From Imbricaverruca yamaguchii (taxonomy: Eukaryota; Arthropoda; Thecostraca; Neoverrucidae), in the NCBI GenBank assembly GCA_034440575.1, contig JAOTOL010000419.1, positions 1 through 64,000 on the forward strand: a DNA stretch of 64,000 nucleotides. The letters run 5' to 3'. Shown piece by piece: positions 51,130-62,191 of this stretch. The notes beneath the pieces were generated by a model. That model was not told where the DNA came from. It saw only the letters and a list, made by a program, of their open reading frames with translations, and did not search any database. A program made the position numbers and the translations under genes. How positions within the stretch are numbered: position 1 is the stretch's first letter; every line of letters begins with the position of its first letter.

Positions 51130-53108
51130 CGCGTCGCGCCGTCTTCGCGTGGTGTGGCCAGTTGGTGTCGCACGTGCCGGTAGTGGGATGGCTACGGCCG
51201 GCGGCGGCCTGGCTCAAGCGTCGTGCTAACGCTGCCTCTGTGGGTTGGGACGACCCGATCACGGATGCGGCGTTGAGCGACCAGGTGAGCCAGGTAGCCG
51301 AGCGGCTGGGTGCAGCAGACCCGGCACGTGGCGCGTGGTGTGTCACTACGGGGGAGGCGATGATAGTGTGGACGGACGCGAGCGCGTTGGCCACGGGGGT
51401 GGTGCTGGCAGACGCCGTGACGGGTGCCGTCATTGAGGATGCGAGTTGGTTGCGCCCAGAGGCACAGGCAGCCACACACATCAACATGGCTGAGCTGGAC
51501 GCGGCGCTCAGTGGCGTCAACCTGGCCCTTGCGTGGGGAGTGACGACGATCGATCTCCGCACTGACTCGGCCACAGTCCGGAAGTGGATTGACGACGCCC
51601 TGAGCGGCCGGTCCCGGCTGCGAACCAAGGCACACGGGGAGATGCTGATCCGCCGGCGTGTCGACGTGATCCGTCAGCTCGTGGAAGAGTTCCGTCTGAC
51701 GATGAGCGTGCGACTGGTCCGTTCTGCGGACAACCCGGCGGATGAGCTCACCCGTGTGCCACGTGAGTGGCTGCGTGTGGTCTCCCCGGGTGATGAAGGA
51801 GGTGGGGACGCTGACGAGGGGCAGGTGGTGGCGGCGCCGGTGCGAGCGGTTGATGAGCGGGAGCTGGCTGACCCGGCTCAGATTCGCGCTGTCCACCACA
51901 ATGTTGGCCATATGGGGGTGCGGCGCACGCTGTGGCATGCGCGACGTGCGTGTGACGGACGAGTGAATCGTGCTGCGGTTCGTGATGTTGTCTTGTCATG
52001 TGATGTATGTCAAGCCATCGACCCGGCGCCGGTGCGGTGGCGCCACGGCCAGTTGCATGTGCCGCGATGCTGGCAACGGCTCACCATGGACGTGACGCAC
52101 GTGCGTGGAGCTGCCTACCTCACCGTGATCGATTGTGGCCCGTCGCGTTTCGCTGTATGGCATCGGTTGCACGCTGAAACAGCGGACGAGATCGTCGATG
52201 TGCTCGAGACGCTGTTCCTTGGGCATGGCGCGCCGGAGGAAGTGTTGACGGACAACGCGACGGTGTTCCACGCGAGGCAGATGGTGACGTTCATGGCCCG
52301 ATGAAACGTGACGCTGCGGTTCCGCGGTGCGTACGAAGCGGGCGGCAACGGTATCGTGGAAAGGCACCACAGAACAGTGAAAGTGATGGTGGCGCGACAG
52401 GGCTGTCCCGTGCTAGTGGCGGTGCACCGGTACAATACGACGCCCGTCGACACGGCCGTCGCGACGTCTGCACCGCTGGCGTGTTTGATGCGAGAACCGG
52501 GCCGTGACCTGCCCGTCGGCGCCAGTTTCGTGCCGGACGGACCAGCAGCGGCGCCGCGACTGCGGACTGGGGCACTGCGCCAGGGTGAAACGGTGTGGCT
52601 CCGCCGCCGTGGGACCACAGCGTGTATGGACGAGTCGCGTCCTGGCGTGATTACGCGAGTGCTGGCGCCCCCAATGCTGCAGGTCAACGGCATCCCCTGG
52701 CATCGTCGAAACGTTCGCCGGCGCTTCCCTGCGCGCCAGACAGCGCCGGACGTGCGTGGTGTGCTGCTGGACGCGGCGGAGGACACGGAGGCGCTGCCAG
52801 CCGAGCCGGCAGGTGTGCCGCCGCCAAAGCCCATGCCGCGCCGACTCGTGCCGAACGCGCCTTGTGGGTCGACGGAGGTGGAAGTGGATCGGCCGTCGTC
52901 AGGCCCGTCGCCTGTTGCAACACACGATGCGACGGCCGTGACGTTGTCCGACTTAGACTGTACCGTGGAAGACTCAGCGGACTCTGATTACGAGCCTGAT
53001 GAGCCTGTGGACGATGCGGAAGTGTGGCGTGTTGTGCCACGCCGAAGTGCGCGGCTAGCACCTGCGCCGGCCGACCCTTACGCGTGGGGTGGGACTGATA
53101 GCGACTGA
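51057..53108 (+). pseudogene. RNase H + integrase, interrupted by one TGA
   Basis: RNase H: VWTDASALATG (Asp), HINMAELDAA (Glu), DLRTDSATV (Asp), SADNPADELTR (Asp). Integrase: HHCC Zn finger HHNVGHMG..CDVCQ, then core Asp in MDVTHVRG, Asp in LTDNATVF and Glu in GNGIVERHHRTVK. A TGA at 52302-52304 lies between the second Asp and the Glu, splitting the open frame into 51057-52304 and a following same-frame part to 53108. A long acidic C-terminal tail ends DPYAWGGTDSD. No chromodomain seen. Confidence 0.87.
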
Positions 53109-53146
53109 GGTGTGTGTGTGTGTATGATTTGTAAATCAGGGGGTGG

Positions 53147-53415
53147 TGTAGTGTGTTTTTGGTTATGGTGCTGTGGATGCACGGTGAGTCAGGGGGTCCG
53201 GTTGGCTCGGCGCGGCGCCGGGGGCGGCCACGCGGGGGTGGCGTGATGGCGCGTCACGACCACGCGGCGGGACACCGGAGCCGCCGGCTGACGAAGCTGC
53301 GTGACTCACCCGAGGCCAGGAGAGGGCCCCCGGCGCGGCCGGGGGACAGTCTGACTGGGGCACGAGCAGTGAATACACGTCCTGGCATGACCGGAATTGT
53401 CATTTGGTAACTACA
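53147..53415 (+). repeat. 3' LTR (269 bp)
   Basis: Near-identical to 48590-48858 and followed by the TSD GTGGG. A purine-rich CAGGGGGTGG just upstream (53138-53146) may be the polypurine tract. Confidence 0.95.
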
Positions 53416-53420
53416 GTGGG

Positions 53421-53750
53421 TCATGCATTCCCAAATTCCACAAACAAATATGTATGATGAACAGGCATGATGTGATGTGAATACACCACTAACATTTATA
53501 TGCTGGCAGAGCTCAGGATAAATCGCACCCAAACTCATCTTATGCGGACCACACAACTGGGATCATCCTTCAACAAACACTTCTCCAAGGGATTAGTCCC
53601 ACAACTAATGAGCCAAATACACCCGTGATACATTGGAATTATTGCTAACTTCCGTTGTCGTCTTTCGACAGATTGGTGGTCAAGATCTCAAGTGCTCCCA
53701 AAATGCATTCATGGCCCCGGTTAACCTTTGCACCATTCCGGGTTTGTGCG
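53421..53750. other. Non-coding, no feature recognised
   Basis: Sequence between the LTR element and the fold-back array. No ORF with a domain. Confidence 0.4.
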
Positions 53751-56333
53751 GGGTGGGTCTACTCTGTTGCCCTGGGCTGTTGCCGTGACCATATTCAGAA
53801 ACTACCGAACCAAATTACACCAAACCTTCACCAATCGATTCAGATGGGTCCATTTATGTGGGACTTTTGGATATGGAGACTCTTACCATTACGCAAAGCT
53901 ATAAAATTACCCCTCAAACTTGGAGCGGCCATTTTGAAATCATTTTGAAAGTGTTGCCGTGCCCATGCTCATAAACCGCTGCACCGAATTGAACGAAACC
54001 TTCACCAATCGATGCAACATAGTCGATTTACTTGGGACTTTAAAATATGGTGACCTTGACCTTGACCTAAGGTCGCCGATTAAGTACATCTTTATTTTGA
54101 ATTGTTGCCGTGACCATGCTCCTAAACTACTGAACCGAATTTCGTGAAACCTTCACCAATAGACGTGACATGGTCGATATACTTGGGACTTTTGAATATG
54201 GTGACCTTGGCCTTAGGTCAAGGTCATCAAAAAAGCACAAAACCATTATTAAGATTTTTAACCACGCCCATACTCTGAAACTACCCAATACAATTTCATG
54301 AAACCTTCACAAATCGACGTAACATGTTCGATATACGTGGGGCTTTGAATATCGTGACCTTTACCTTAGGTCAAGGTGACAAAAATACACAAAATAGTTT
54401 TCTTGCATATTTGACACGCCCATGCTCCCAAATTACCGAACCGAATTTGATGAAACATTCACCAATCGACGTGGAATGGGCGATATATTCTGGAGTGTAA
54501 ATATGGTGACCTTGGCCGTCGGTTAAGGTCATCAAAAATGCATAAAACTCATTTTAATGGTTGTTGCGCTGCCCATGCTCCGAAAGTACGGAACCGAATT
54601 TCATGAAACCTTCGCCAATCGACGTACCGTGGTCGATATACTTGGGACTTTTGAATATGGTGACCTCGGCCCTAGGTCAAGGTCATACAAAATGCATAAA
54701 ACTAATTATAATGGTTGTTGCGCCGCCCATGCTCCGAAAGTAGGGAACCGAATTTCATGAAACCTTCGCCAATCGACGTACCGTGGTCGATATACTTGGG
54801 ACTTTTCAATATGGTGACCTCGGCCTTAGGTCAAGGACATCAAAAGTGTATAAAACTCATTTTGATGTTGTTGCGCCGCCCATACTCCGAAAGTACGAAA
54901 CCGAATTTCATGAAACCTTCGCCAATCGACGTACCGTGGTCGATATACTTGGGACTTTTCAATATGGTGGCCTCGGCCCTAGGTCAAGGTCATAAAAAAT
55001 GCATAAAACTCATTTTAATGGTTGTTGCGCCGCCCATGCTCGGAAAGTACGGAACCGAATTTCATGAAACCTTCGCCTATCGACTTGCCGTGGTCGATAT
55101 ACTTGGGACTTTTCAATATGGTGACCTCGGCCTTAGGTCAAAGTCATCAAAAGTGTATAAAACTCATTTTAATGTTGTTGCGCCGCCCATACTATGAAAG
55201 TACGAAACCAAATTCCATGAAACCAATGAGTTTTATACACTTTTGATGACCTTGACCTAAGGCCGAGGTGACCATATTGAAAAGTCCCAAGTATATCGAC
55301 CACGCACGTCGATTGGCGAAGGTTTCATGAAATTTGGTTTGGTACTTTCGGAGTATGGGCGGCGCAGCAACATCAAAATGAGTTGTATGCATTTTTTATG
55401 GCCTTGACCTAGGGCCGAGGTCACCATATTGAAAAGTCCCAAGTATATCGACCACGGCACGTCGATTGGCGAAGGTTTCATGAAATTCGGTTTCGTACTT
55501 TCGGAGCATGGGCAGCGCAACAACCATTAAAATGAGTTTTATGCATTTTTGATGACCTTAACCGACGGCCAAGGTCACCATATTTACACTCCAGAATATA
55601 TCTCCCATTCCACGTCGATTGGTGAATGTTTCATCAAATTCGGTTCGGCACTTTGGGAGCATTGGCGTGTCAAATAGGCAAGAAAACGATTTTGTGTATT
55701 TTTGTGACCTTGACCTAAGGTCAAGGTCACGATATTCAAAGCCCCACGTATATCGAACACGTTACGTCGATTTGTGAAGGTTTCATGAGATTATATTGGG
55801 TAGTTTCAGAGTATGGGCGTGGTTAAAAGTCTTAATAATGGTTTTGTGCTTTTTTGATGACCTTGACCTAAGGCCAAGGTCACCATATTCAAAAGTCCCA
55901 AGTATATCGACCATGTCACGTCTATTGGTGAAGGTTTCACGAAATTCGGTTCAGTAGTTTAGGAGCATGGTCACGGCAACAATTCAAAATAAAGATGTAC
56001 TTAATCAGCGACCTCAGGTCAAGGTCAAGGTCCCCATATTTTAAAGTCCCAAGTAAATCAACTATGCTGCATCGATTGGTGAAGGTTTCGTTCAATTCGG
56101 TGCAGCGGTTTATGAGCATGGGCACGGCAACACTTTCAAAATGAATTCAAAATGGCCGCTCCAAGTTTGAGGGGTAATTTTATAGCTTTGCGTATTGGTA
56201 AGAGTCCCCATATTCAAAAGTCCCACATAAATCGACCCAACTGAATCGATTGGTGAAGGTTTGGTGGAATTTGGTTCGGTAGTTTCTGAATATGGTCACG
56301 GCAACAGCCCAGAGGAACAGAGTAGACCCACCC
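53751..56333. mobile_element. 2.6-kb fold-back element of about 155-bp tandem units
   Basis: Left arm 53751-55166 and right arm about 55227-56333 are inverted copies around a roughly 60-bp centre. Each arm is a tandem array of about 155-bp units: CTTCACCAATCGACGT, TGGTCGATATACTTGGGAC, GGTGACCT, TTAGGTCAAGGTCATC, CCGCCCATGCTCCGAAAGTA. The outermost GGGTGGGTCTACTCTGTT is shared by both ends. The left arm has about two units more. Each unit carries TGACCT/AGGTCA half-sites. No ORF is meaningful. Confidence 0.9.
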
Positions 56334-57612
56334 GTTTGTGCGCACCATTCGCCACCGACGCATAGTACGCCGCACTGCCTCAAACCTCAAAATTGGCTCT
56401 GTGGTTAAATTATTGGCGAAGGATAAGGTTATAAGCCAACTTCATAAGCAATGGTAGAGAAAATGATAACAAAAGTATGCTTAATCGATGTCAACCAAGT
56501 TTACAAATGCGTACCTGACACTTGAGACCGGCTCATACCGTACACCTAATAAATATTCACAAGACACTACACGAGACTATTGGGATATGGGTTTCGTAAT
56601 ATAAAATGGCTTAATGAAAATTATACTAAAACACGCCGTCTAAAATAGTGTTATTCTCACCACCAAGGAACAGTTATTTTGCATGCAAAGGCTGAGAAAA
56701 TGTATTGAAATAAATTCTTATTAATATTAAGTTCCTCGATGTACTTGTTTAGTTCATGTCTGGAACGTTTAGTTGAAGCAAGGATCGACTTGGAAGGATC
56801 CAGAGCTGCTAGACGGGAGAGCAAATTGCCGCTGTAAAACCGCTAATAGTAGGTTTTATTATTGCTGTTAAATAGAGCTCGTTGGATTCGCTTACACCAG
56901 CGGTAGAAGTACAGCTGATCACCGGGCCCGCAAACAGGAGATGGCTCGGAGTAAAATTGGAACAAGTAGTACGAACCCTTCACTGACACTGATGAACCCC
57001 AAATGCAGTTGTATTTCATGGTGCATGATTTATCTTTGCACATATTTACAAAACATTATTTGACAGTCATGTATAGGTGCACAAATGGCATTGGTTTCTT
57101 GGTGTAATCGCCTCGGAGAACTCGCTTGCTCCGGTGCCGCTTTTAGGAAATTTGAAGTGTTTTTTTTTTGCACTGAATGGGCTCATTGTGTCTAAATAGG
57201 TTGTCTGTTTAACAAAACGACCTTCAATTGCACATTCAAAGTGCCTTAATTGCCAAACGAGGCTTCAAGTATTTACTCTGGCGATGCCAAATACCCCCAG
57301 ATTTGCCAATTAGGGTTTTCTGGTACTTCTTGGCGAGCACTACAGCACAAGTACCTAAAAATAAATATTGAATAGATATTGACTAATCTAAATATATCAT
57401 ATATAGGAACAAATATTGATAAACGCTGAATCAATATTGAATAAATACTGAGTTAATTATTGACTACATTGACACCAATATAGCGTCTTCTAACATGTCG
57501 TGAAGAGCCGCCAGTTCTGCGGAAACGTTTCTAGTGCAACACCGACGAACATGTGAGGTAGGGTATGTACTGCCTTTCAAAGATGTATTGTGACGTTGAC
57601 TGGTCGGCGTGC
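56334..57612. other. Non-coding, no feature recognised
   Basis: AT-rich, no domain-bearing ORF. Only short AATATTGA repeats at 57360-57450. Confidence 0.45.
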
Positions 57613-58097
57613 AGGGATCGATGAAACTGCTAGTTGTTTTCAGGTATGGACTTTGAGTGTTCTCACTCGACCAAACAATGTTGTTCTTCGTTTTCTCTTC
57701 TGGAGTACAAAATATTTCATTTAGTCTAGTCACAATCCAGGAGTACATAACGTATTGGTATGCATGACACCAACAAACGTCAGTTTTTCCAACACTGATT
57801 ACAGCACTGCAAAGCCTTGAGATTACAGCTGATGTGCTGATGATTTTTAGTAAGGTTGATGGGTCCTCCAGCACGGTGGTAAATTATTAGTGAAATAGGG
57901 TGGAATACACCCAATGTTGGAAAAACTGTCAATTGTTGGTGCCATGCATACATTCATACATTTTGTACTCCAGGATTGTGACTGGACTAAATGACACTTG
58001 TTTACTCCAAAAGGGAAAAGGAAGAACAACATCGCTTGGGCAAGTGCTACCACTCAAAGTCCATACCTAAAAACAACTAGCAATTTCAGCAGTCCCT
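57613..58097. mobile_element. Inverted-repeat (MITE-like) element, about 485 bp
   Basis: Arms 57613-57800 and 57910-58097 are diverged reverse complements: CTAGTTGTTTT.AGGTATGGA with TCCATACCTAAAAACAACTAG, ACAATCCAGGAGTAC with GTACTCCAGGATTGTGACT, TTTTTCCAACA with TGTTGGAAAAA. A 136-codon minus ORF across it has no motif. TSD not seen. Confidence 0.7.
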
Positions 58098-58161
58098 AAG
58101 TACTGACCCATGAATAACCACAATACAACTTCGAATGGTGGTACAAACAGTACCTTTTTGT

Positions 58162-58212
58162 TAGTTATTTGGGTTTTGGGGCGCTTCGACCATAAAATGC
58201 GATCATTTAGCT
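58162..58212 (-). mobile_element. Solitary 51-bp LINE 3'-end unit (1 of 2)
   Basis: Flanked by perfect 13-bp repeats AGTACCTTTTTGT (58149-58161, 58213-58225). Content is TTAGTTATTTGGGTTTTGGG-type tail, GCGCTTCGACC and an altered second stem arm. Confidence 0.85.
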
Positions 58213-58237
58213 AGTACCTTTTTGTAAGCACACTGTT

Positions 58238-58291
58238 AGTTAGTTATTAGGGCTTAAGGGCGCATCGACTACATTGGTTATGTAGCGCCCA
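58238..58291 (-). mobile_element. Solitary 54-bp LINE 3'-end unit (2 of 2)
   Basis: Flanked by perfect 14-bp repeats GTAAGCACACTGTT (58224-58237, 58292-58305). Carries GGGCGCATCGAC..GTAGCGCCCA. Its left TSD overlaps the right TSD of the preceding unit by two bases. Confidence 0.88.
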
Positions 58292-58438
58292 GTAAGCACA
58301 CTGTTGATGATGATTATTGGGGTTTTAGGGATTATATTGCACCCATAACAAACTTACTTAGACATGCGTCAGATTGTCACGTTCGAATAAGAGATGTAGG
58401 ATGGAGTAAGATATCACCCAAGTAGATGCATATGTCAC

Positions 58439-59588
58439 TTAGAATCGTATCTCCGCGAGAAAGCTCAAAACTGCTCTGTTATAAATAAATCGGGAATCGT
58501 TTCCTAGTAAGTCGACTAATCTCAGAGTAGTCGCATCATATCCGAAGTGCAGCCTGCGTTCTTCTGCATATGCTGGGCACGTCATCAGCACATGGTGCAC
58601 AGACAGCGCGGCATTACACTTCACGCATTTCGGCCTGTCGTCCCCGCACAGTAAGTATCCATGAGTTGCTAGCGTGTGACCAATTCTGAGACGACAGGTG
58701 GCCACTTCGTCTCTTCTAGTTCGACTGAATGACGAGGGCTACAGTATCAAGAGTGGCTTGATTCGCTTCAACTTGTTTGGTTCTATTCGGTCCCACCTTT
58801 CCTGCCACTGCTTGAAAAGAAATGATGATATTGTTGGGTAGTGGCTAGGTTAGGTTAGGTTAGGCTGGGCTACTGGCAGGAAGTGGAAGCGCACGCCAGC
58901 ATGTCGAATGTGCCGCACACCCTGCAGCTTGCTCTGCCAACTCATTTCCACGGATTCCTACATGTGCCGGGATCCAGCAAAGTGGTACCTGCTTTCCCTT
59001 ACGATGGAGCGAAGTGAGTTGCAATAAAATGTATCGTACAATGACGTTTTGTGGATTGAAACTGCGCAATGCCCTGAGACCGATGAGGGAGTCAGTCAGA
59101 ATAACATGTAAAACCTCGTCATCAACCTCGATGTATGCCAGTGCTTTCTTGATGGCGATCAACTGGGCAGTGAAGACCGTGGCGCGTGGAGGCAGTGAGA
59201 ATGGTCTTGTGACGGACCCTCTCACGAAGGCACTACCCACTCCGGTGTTTATTTTGGAGCCATCCGTATAAGTGATGAGGTGATTATGATACGTGGTGTA
59301 TATATGCTCTAGCGGGTGTAAGTGTAGTTCCTCTTTTGTGACATCTCGCTTTCTCGTGCCAGCGAGGGAAATATCCAAAGAGGGGGAGATCAGCTCCAAC
59401 GGAGGAGTAGACAGTTCTTCATATTCCCGAATTCTTTTTAGTCGTATTTCCATTCGCTTCAAGAGTGTCCTCATTCGCACACAGTAAGGAGTTCCTCTCC
59501 TGTGATTTAGAAAGACTACATGTATGTCATGAGAAAAAACGCTGGATATGTTGGGTGTGTCCGGAACCGTCGCATTTTTCAGGCGCAT
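58439..59588 (-). pseudogene. RNase H region of LINE D
   Basis: 58860-59588 has ITYTDGSKI (Asp), TAQLIAI (the catalytic Glu is replaced by Gln), LTDSLIGL (Asp) and CWIPAHVGIRGNELAEQA (last Asp replaced by Glu). The C-terminal CRLRIGHTLATH and CVKCN are in 58439-58705, in another frame. A TTAGG-like run (AGGTTAGGTTAGG, about 58851-58863) marks the break. Catalytically dead. Confidence 0.85.
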
Positions 59589-61428
59589 CGAAGACCCAGC
59601 ATGTCGCGCATCATAGACAATGGAGGCTCATGGGCATCAGCGATCACGCTAACAGTTGGAGAGGTGCGAAATGTCCCTGTAATTATTCGCACCGCAGCAT
59701 GATGTACTGGGTCGAGCGTTCGCTTTGTTGTAGCACATGCACCATCACATATAAAACAAGCGTAGTCGAGCTTCGAAAAGATCAGACTACGATACAACAG
59801 GTGTAGTGTTTTTCTATCAGCACCGTATGACGTACGAGATACACACTTCAATATCGCGGGTGCTTTAAAACATTTGTCTCCGAGTATTTTGATATGTTCT
59901 CTGTATGTAAGACGTTGATCAAATTCCACACCAGGAAAACGAGTCACCGGTGTTGTAGGCACATCGTGCCCGTACAATCTCAACGTCATGTCCGGGCAGT
60001 TACGCCTACGTCGACAGAAGTGTACTGCAGATGTCTTTGCTATATAAAAAATTGAAGCCGTTTGTATGTCCCCATTTTTCAAGACGCGATATTGCAAGCT
60101 GCAGTTGTCGCTCCATAAGATGGGTTGACGAGCTGTGCGACCAGATAGCGAAGTCGTCAGCAAACAGAGATCGTCCGATTGATGAGGGGAGTGAGTCACC
60201 GATGTCGTTTCTTCTAAGAGAAAAGAGAGTTGTGCTCAATACGTTGCCCTGAGGAACTCCCTCGACTTGACGCAGCCAACCTGAAGTCTGGTTTCCTACA
60301 CGCACACAAAACTGTCTGTCATGAAGTTCTTGAGAAACATGCTCAAAGCTCCGCAGAGTCCATACTGATGAATCTACAGCAGGATCCCGTGTCTAGGCGG
60401 TGTCAAAGGCGCTCTCAATGTCGAAGAACACTGCCCCAAGGTGCTTGTTCTTCGCAAAAACCATACGAATTGCTGTGTCCAGCATTAGCACGCAGTCCAC
60501 TGTACAGCGATTTTTTTCGAAATCCGCACTGGTCGTTTGTTAAAATGCTGCGGGTCTCAAAGAACCAAGTAAGTCGAAAGCTAACCATTGTCTCCATCAG
60601 CTTGCACAATGATGAGGTGAGCGATATCGGACGGTAGTGGGAGGGACCATCGCCGCTTTTACTGAGCTTTAGTATCGATATTATTATTGCTTTCCGCCAG
60701 GCGGAAGGGAAACATCCAGTGGTCCACAGTTTGTTTAAAATAGTGAGAACATGTTTCGCGCACTTCGGTAGGCGCTGTAGCATTCCATTGTGTACTGCGT
60801 CCGGTCCCTCAGACACACTTTTCAAATTCCTGAGTGCGGAGGCGAGTTCAGCCTGACTAAACGGCAGGTTGTAGTGCAGTTGTTCAGTGGTGTTAAAACT
60901 GATCTCATCCTTCTCGCGCCGGGCATGGTGTTGCAGGAAAATTGGATCAGTATGTTGGCTACGATTCGCAATAGCGTGAGCAATGTGGCTTGCTACCTCG
61001 CCTGGATCAATAGTGATAATTCCTCCAATGTTGAGGGTCGGTAATGGGACTGAATTAAACTGACCAGACATCCTTTTTATACGTGACCATATTTCGGATG
61101 TTGGTGTCGTTCGGCTGATCTTCCCTATATATGCTCGCCAGGAGGAACGTTTAGCAGCATGTATGATTCGTCGAGCCATGGCCCTGGCCTTTTTAAACGC
61201 TAGCATATTACCCATAGTGCTTGCTGAACTCATTAAGAGCTCGTTTGAGGGAGCAGATAGCCTGTTTGCATTCCTCGTTCCACCAAGGAACTGGAATACG
61301 GCGCGGGTTGCCAAAGGTGTGTGGAATGCACTTATTGGCGCACTGTAGAAGTCGTGATGTAAAATCTTCCACACTAGTGCAGTGATTTTCAACGTCTGTT
61401 GTAAAAGCCATTTGTGACCGAGATTCAA
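59579..61428 (-). pseudogene. Reverse transcriptase of LINE D (frameshifted)
   Basis: 60415-61428 holds the N-terminal part: SEGPDAVHNGML, ILKLSKSGDGPSHYRPISLT, QCGFRKK. Motif A is frame-lost near 60430-60480. 60006-60305 holds EGVPQGNVLS (motif B, Ser to Asn) and LFADDFAIWS (motif C). 59579-60199 holds the thumb with SRTSYGADR and TGTFRTSPTVSVIADAHEPP. At least three frame changes. Confidence 0.85.
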
Positions 61429-61993
61429 AACTAATCCAATCTGCCGTCCTTAAGTTCCAACGTGGCGGCCGTACTCCCAGTACTACGGCTCTCCGAAAAG
61501 TCAGCCATATCGGATAATGGTCACTTCCCAGGTAGTCATCATGAACTGACCATTCGAACTGCTGAGCCAGTTCGGGGCTGGCTATGCTCAAGTCTAGTGC
61601 TGATGTTTGGCCCGATGGCAGCGCCAGATGGATGTGCGCACCTGTGTTCAGGAGGCAGAGTGGCTCGTTCAATATTAAAGCCTCCAGGATTCTACTCCGT
61701 ATGCAGATAGCTTAGCACCCCCAAGCGATGTGGTGGGCATTCAAGTCTCCCAGTAATAGTACTGGTGGTGGAAGCTCCTCCAGTAGCTGTTTCAGCTCCG
61801 CGGTAGGGAATGTTCTTCCTGGGGGCAGGTACGAGAAATTTAAATGTATGCGACGGTGGTCAAGTGTCACCTGCGCTGCAACTGCCTGCAAAGATGCTCG
61901 GAGAGGCAGCTCACGCGCTGGTATACTGTGATGGACGGCAAGTAGTACGCCTCCATGCGAGATGTTTGTAGGGTGCACATCTCTACGGTACAC
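61208..61993 (-). pseudogene. AP endonuclease of LINE D (two frames)
   Basis: 61712-61993 has SHGGVLLAVHHS and VLLLGDLNAHH (Phe to Leu in GDFN). 61208-61672 has LGSDHYPIW and NPRRIPVPWWNEECK. The N-terminal QET motif is just upstream, outside the open pieces. A stop separates the halves. Confidence 0.82.
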
Positions 61994-62191
61994 TTTGTAA
62001 CATTTAAATCTTACTATATCCTCTGGAGCTAGCTTCGTCTCTTGAAGACAGATGGCAGCAGGATTGTACCGGTGTAAAACGGTCGCAAGATCAAGAACGG
62101 AAGTCTTGAGGCCCCGGCAATTCCACTGTAAAATGGGCGTTAAAGGAGCCAGTTAAAACGAGTTAAGACGACGGAGTGACTAATAGGGCGG

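Larger units (their letters stand above)
48590..53415 (+). mobile_element. Ty3/gypsy-like LTR retrotransposon, young, nearly intact
   Basis: 4826 bp with a 5-bp TSD GTGGG (48585-48589, 53416-53420). LTRs of 269 bp begin TGTAGT and end ACTACA. Order gag - protease - RT - RNase H - integrase, the Ty3/gypsy order. Markedly GC-rich against its flanks. The RT/IN style (GFGLNIAP, DCGPSRFAVW) differs from common gypsy elements. Damage: one frameshift near 51028 and one TGA at 52302. No env found. Confidence 0.92.

Noticed and set aside
49148..52834. Long minus-strand ORFs across the LTR element (up to 248 codons)
   Set aside because: Shadows of a very GC-rich coding strand; Arg/Pro/His-rich with no motif.
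57464..57874. 136-codon minus-strand ORF
   Set aside because: Lies across one arm of an inverted-repeat element; no domain.
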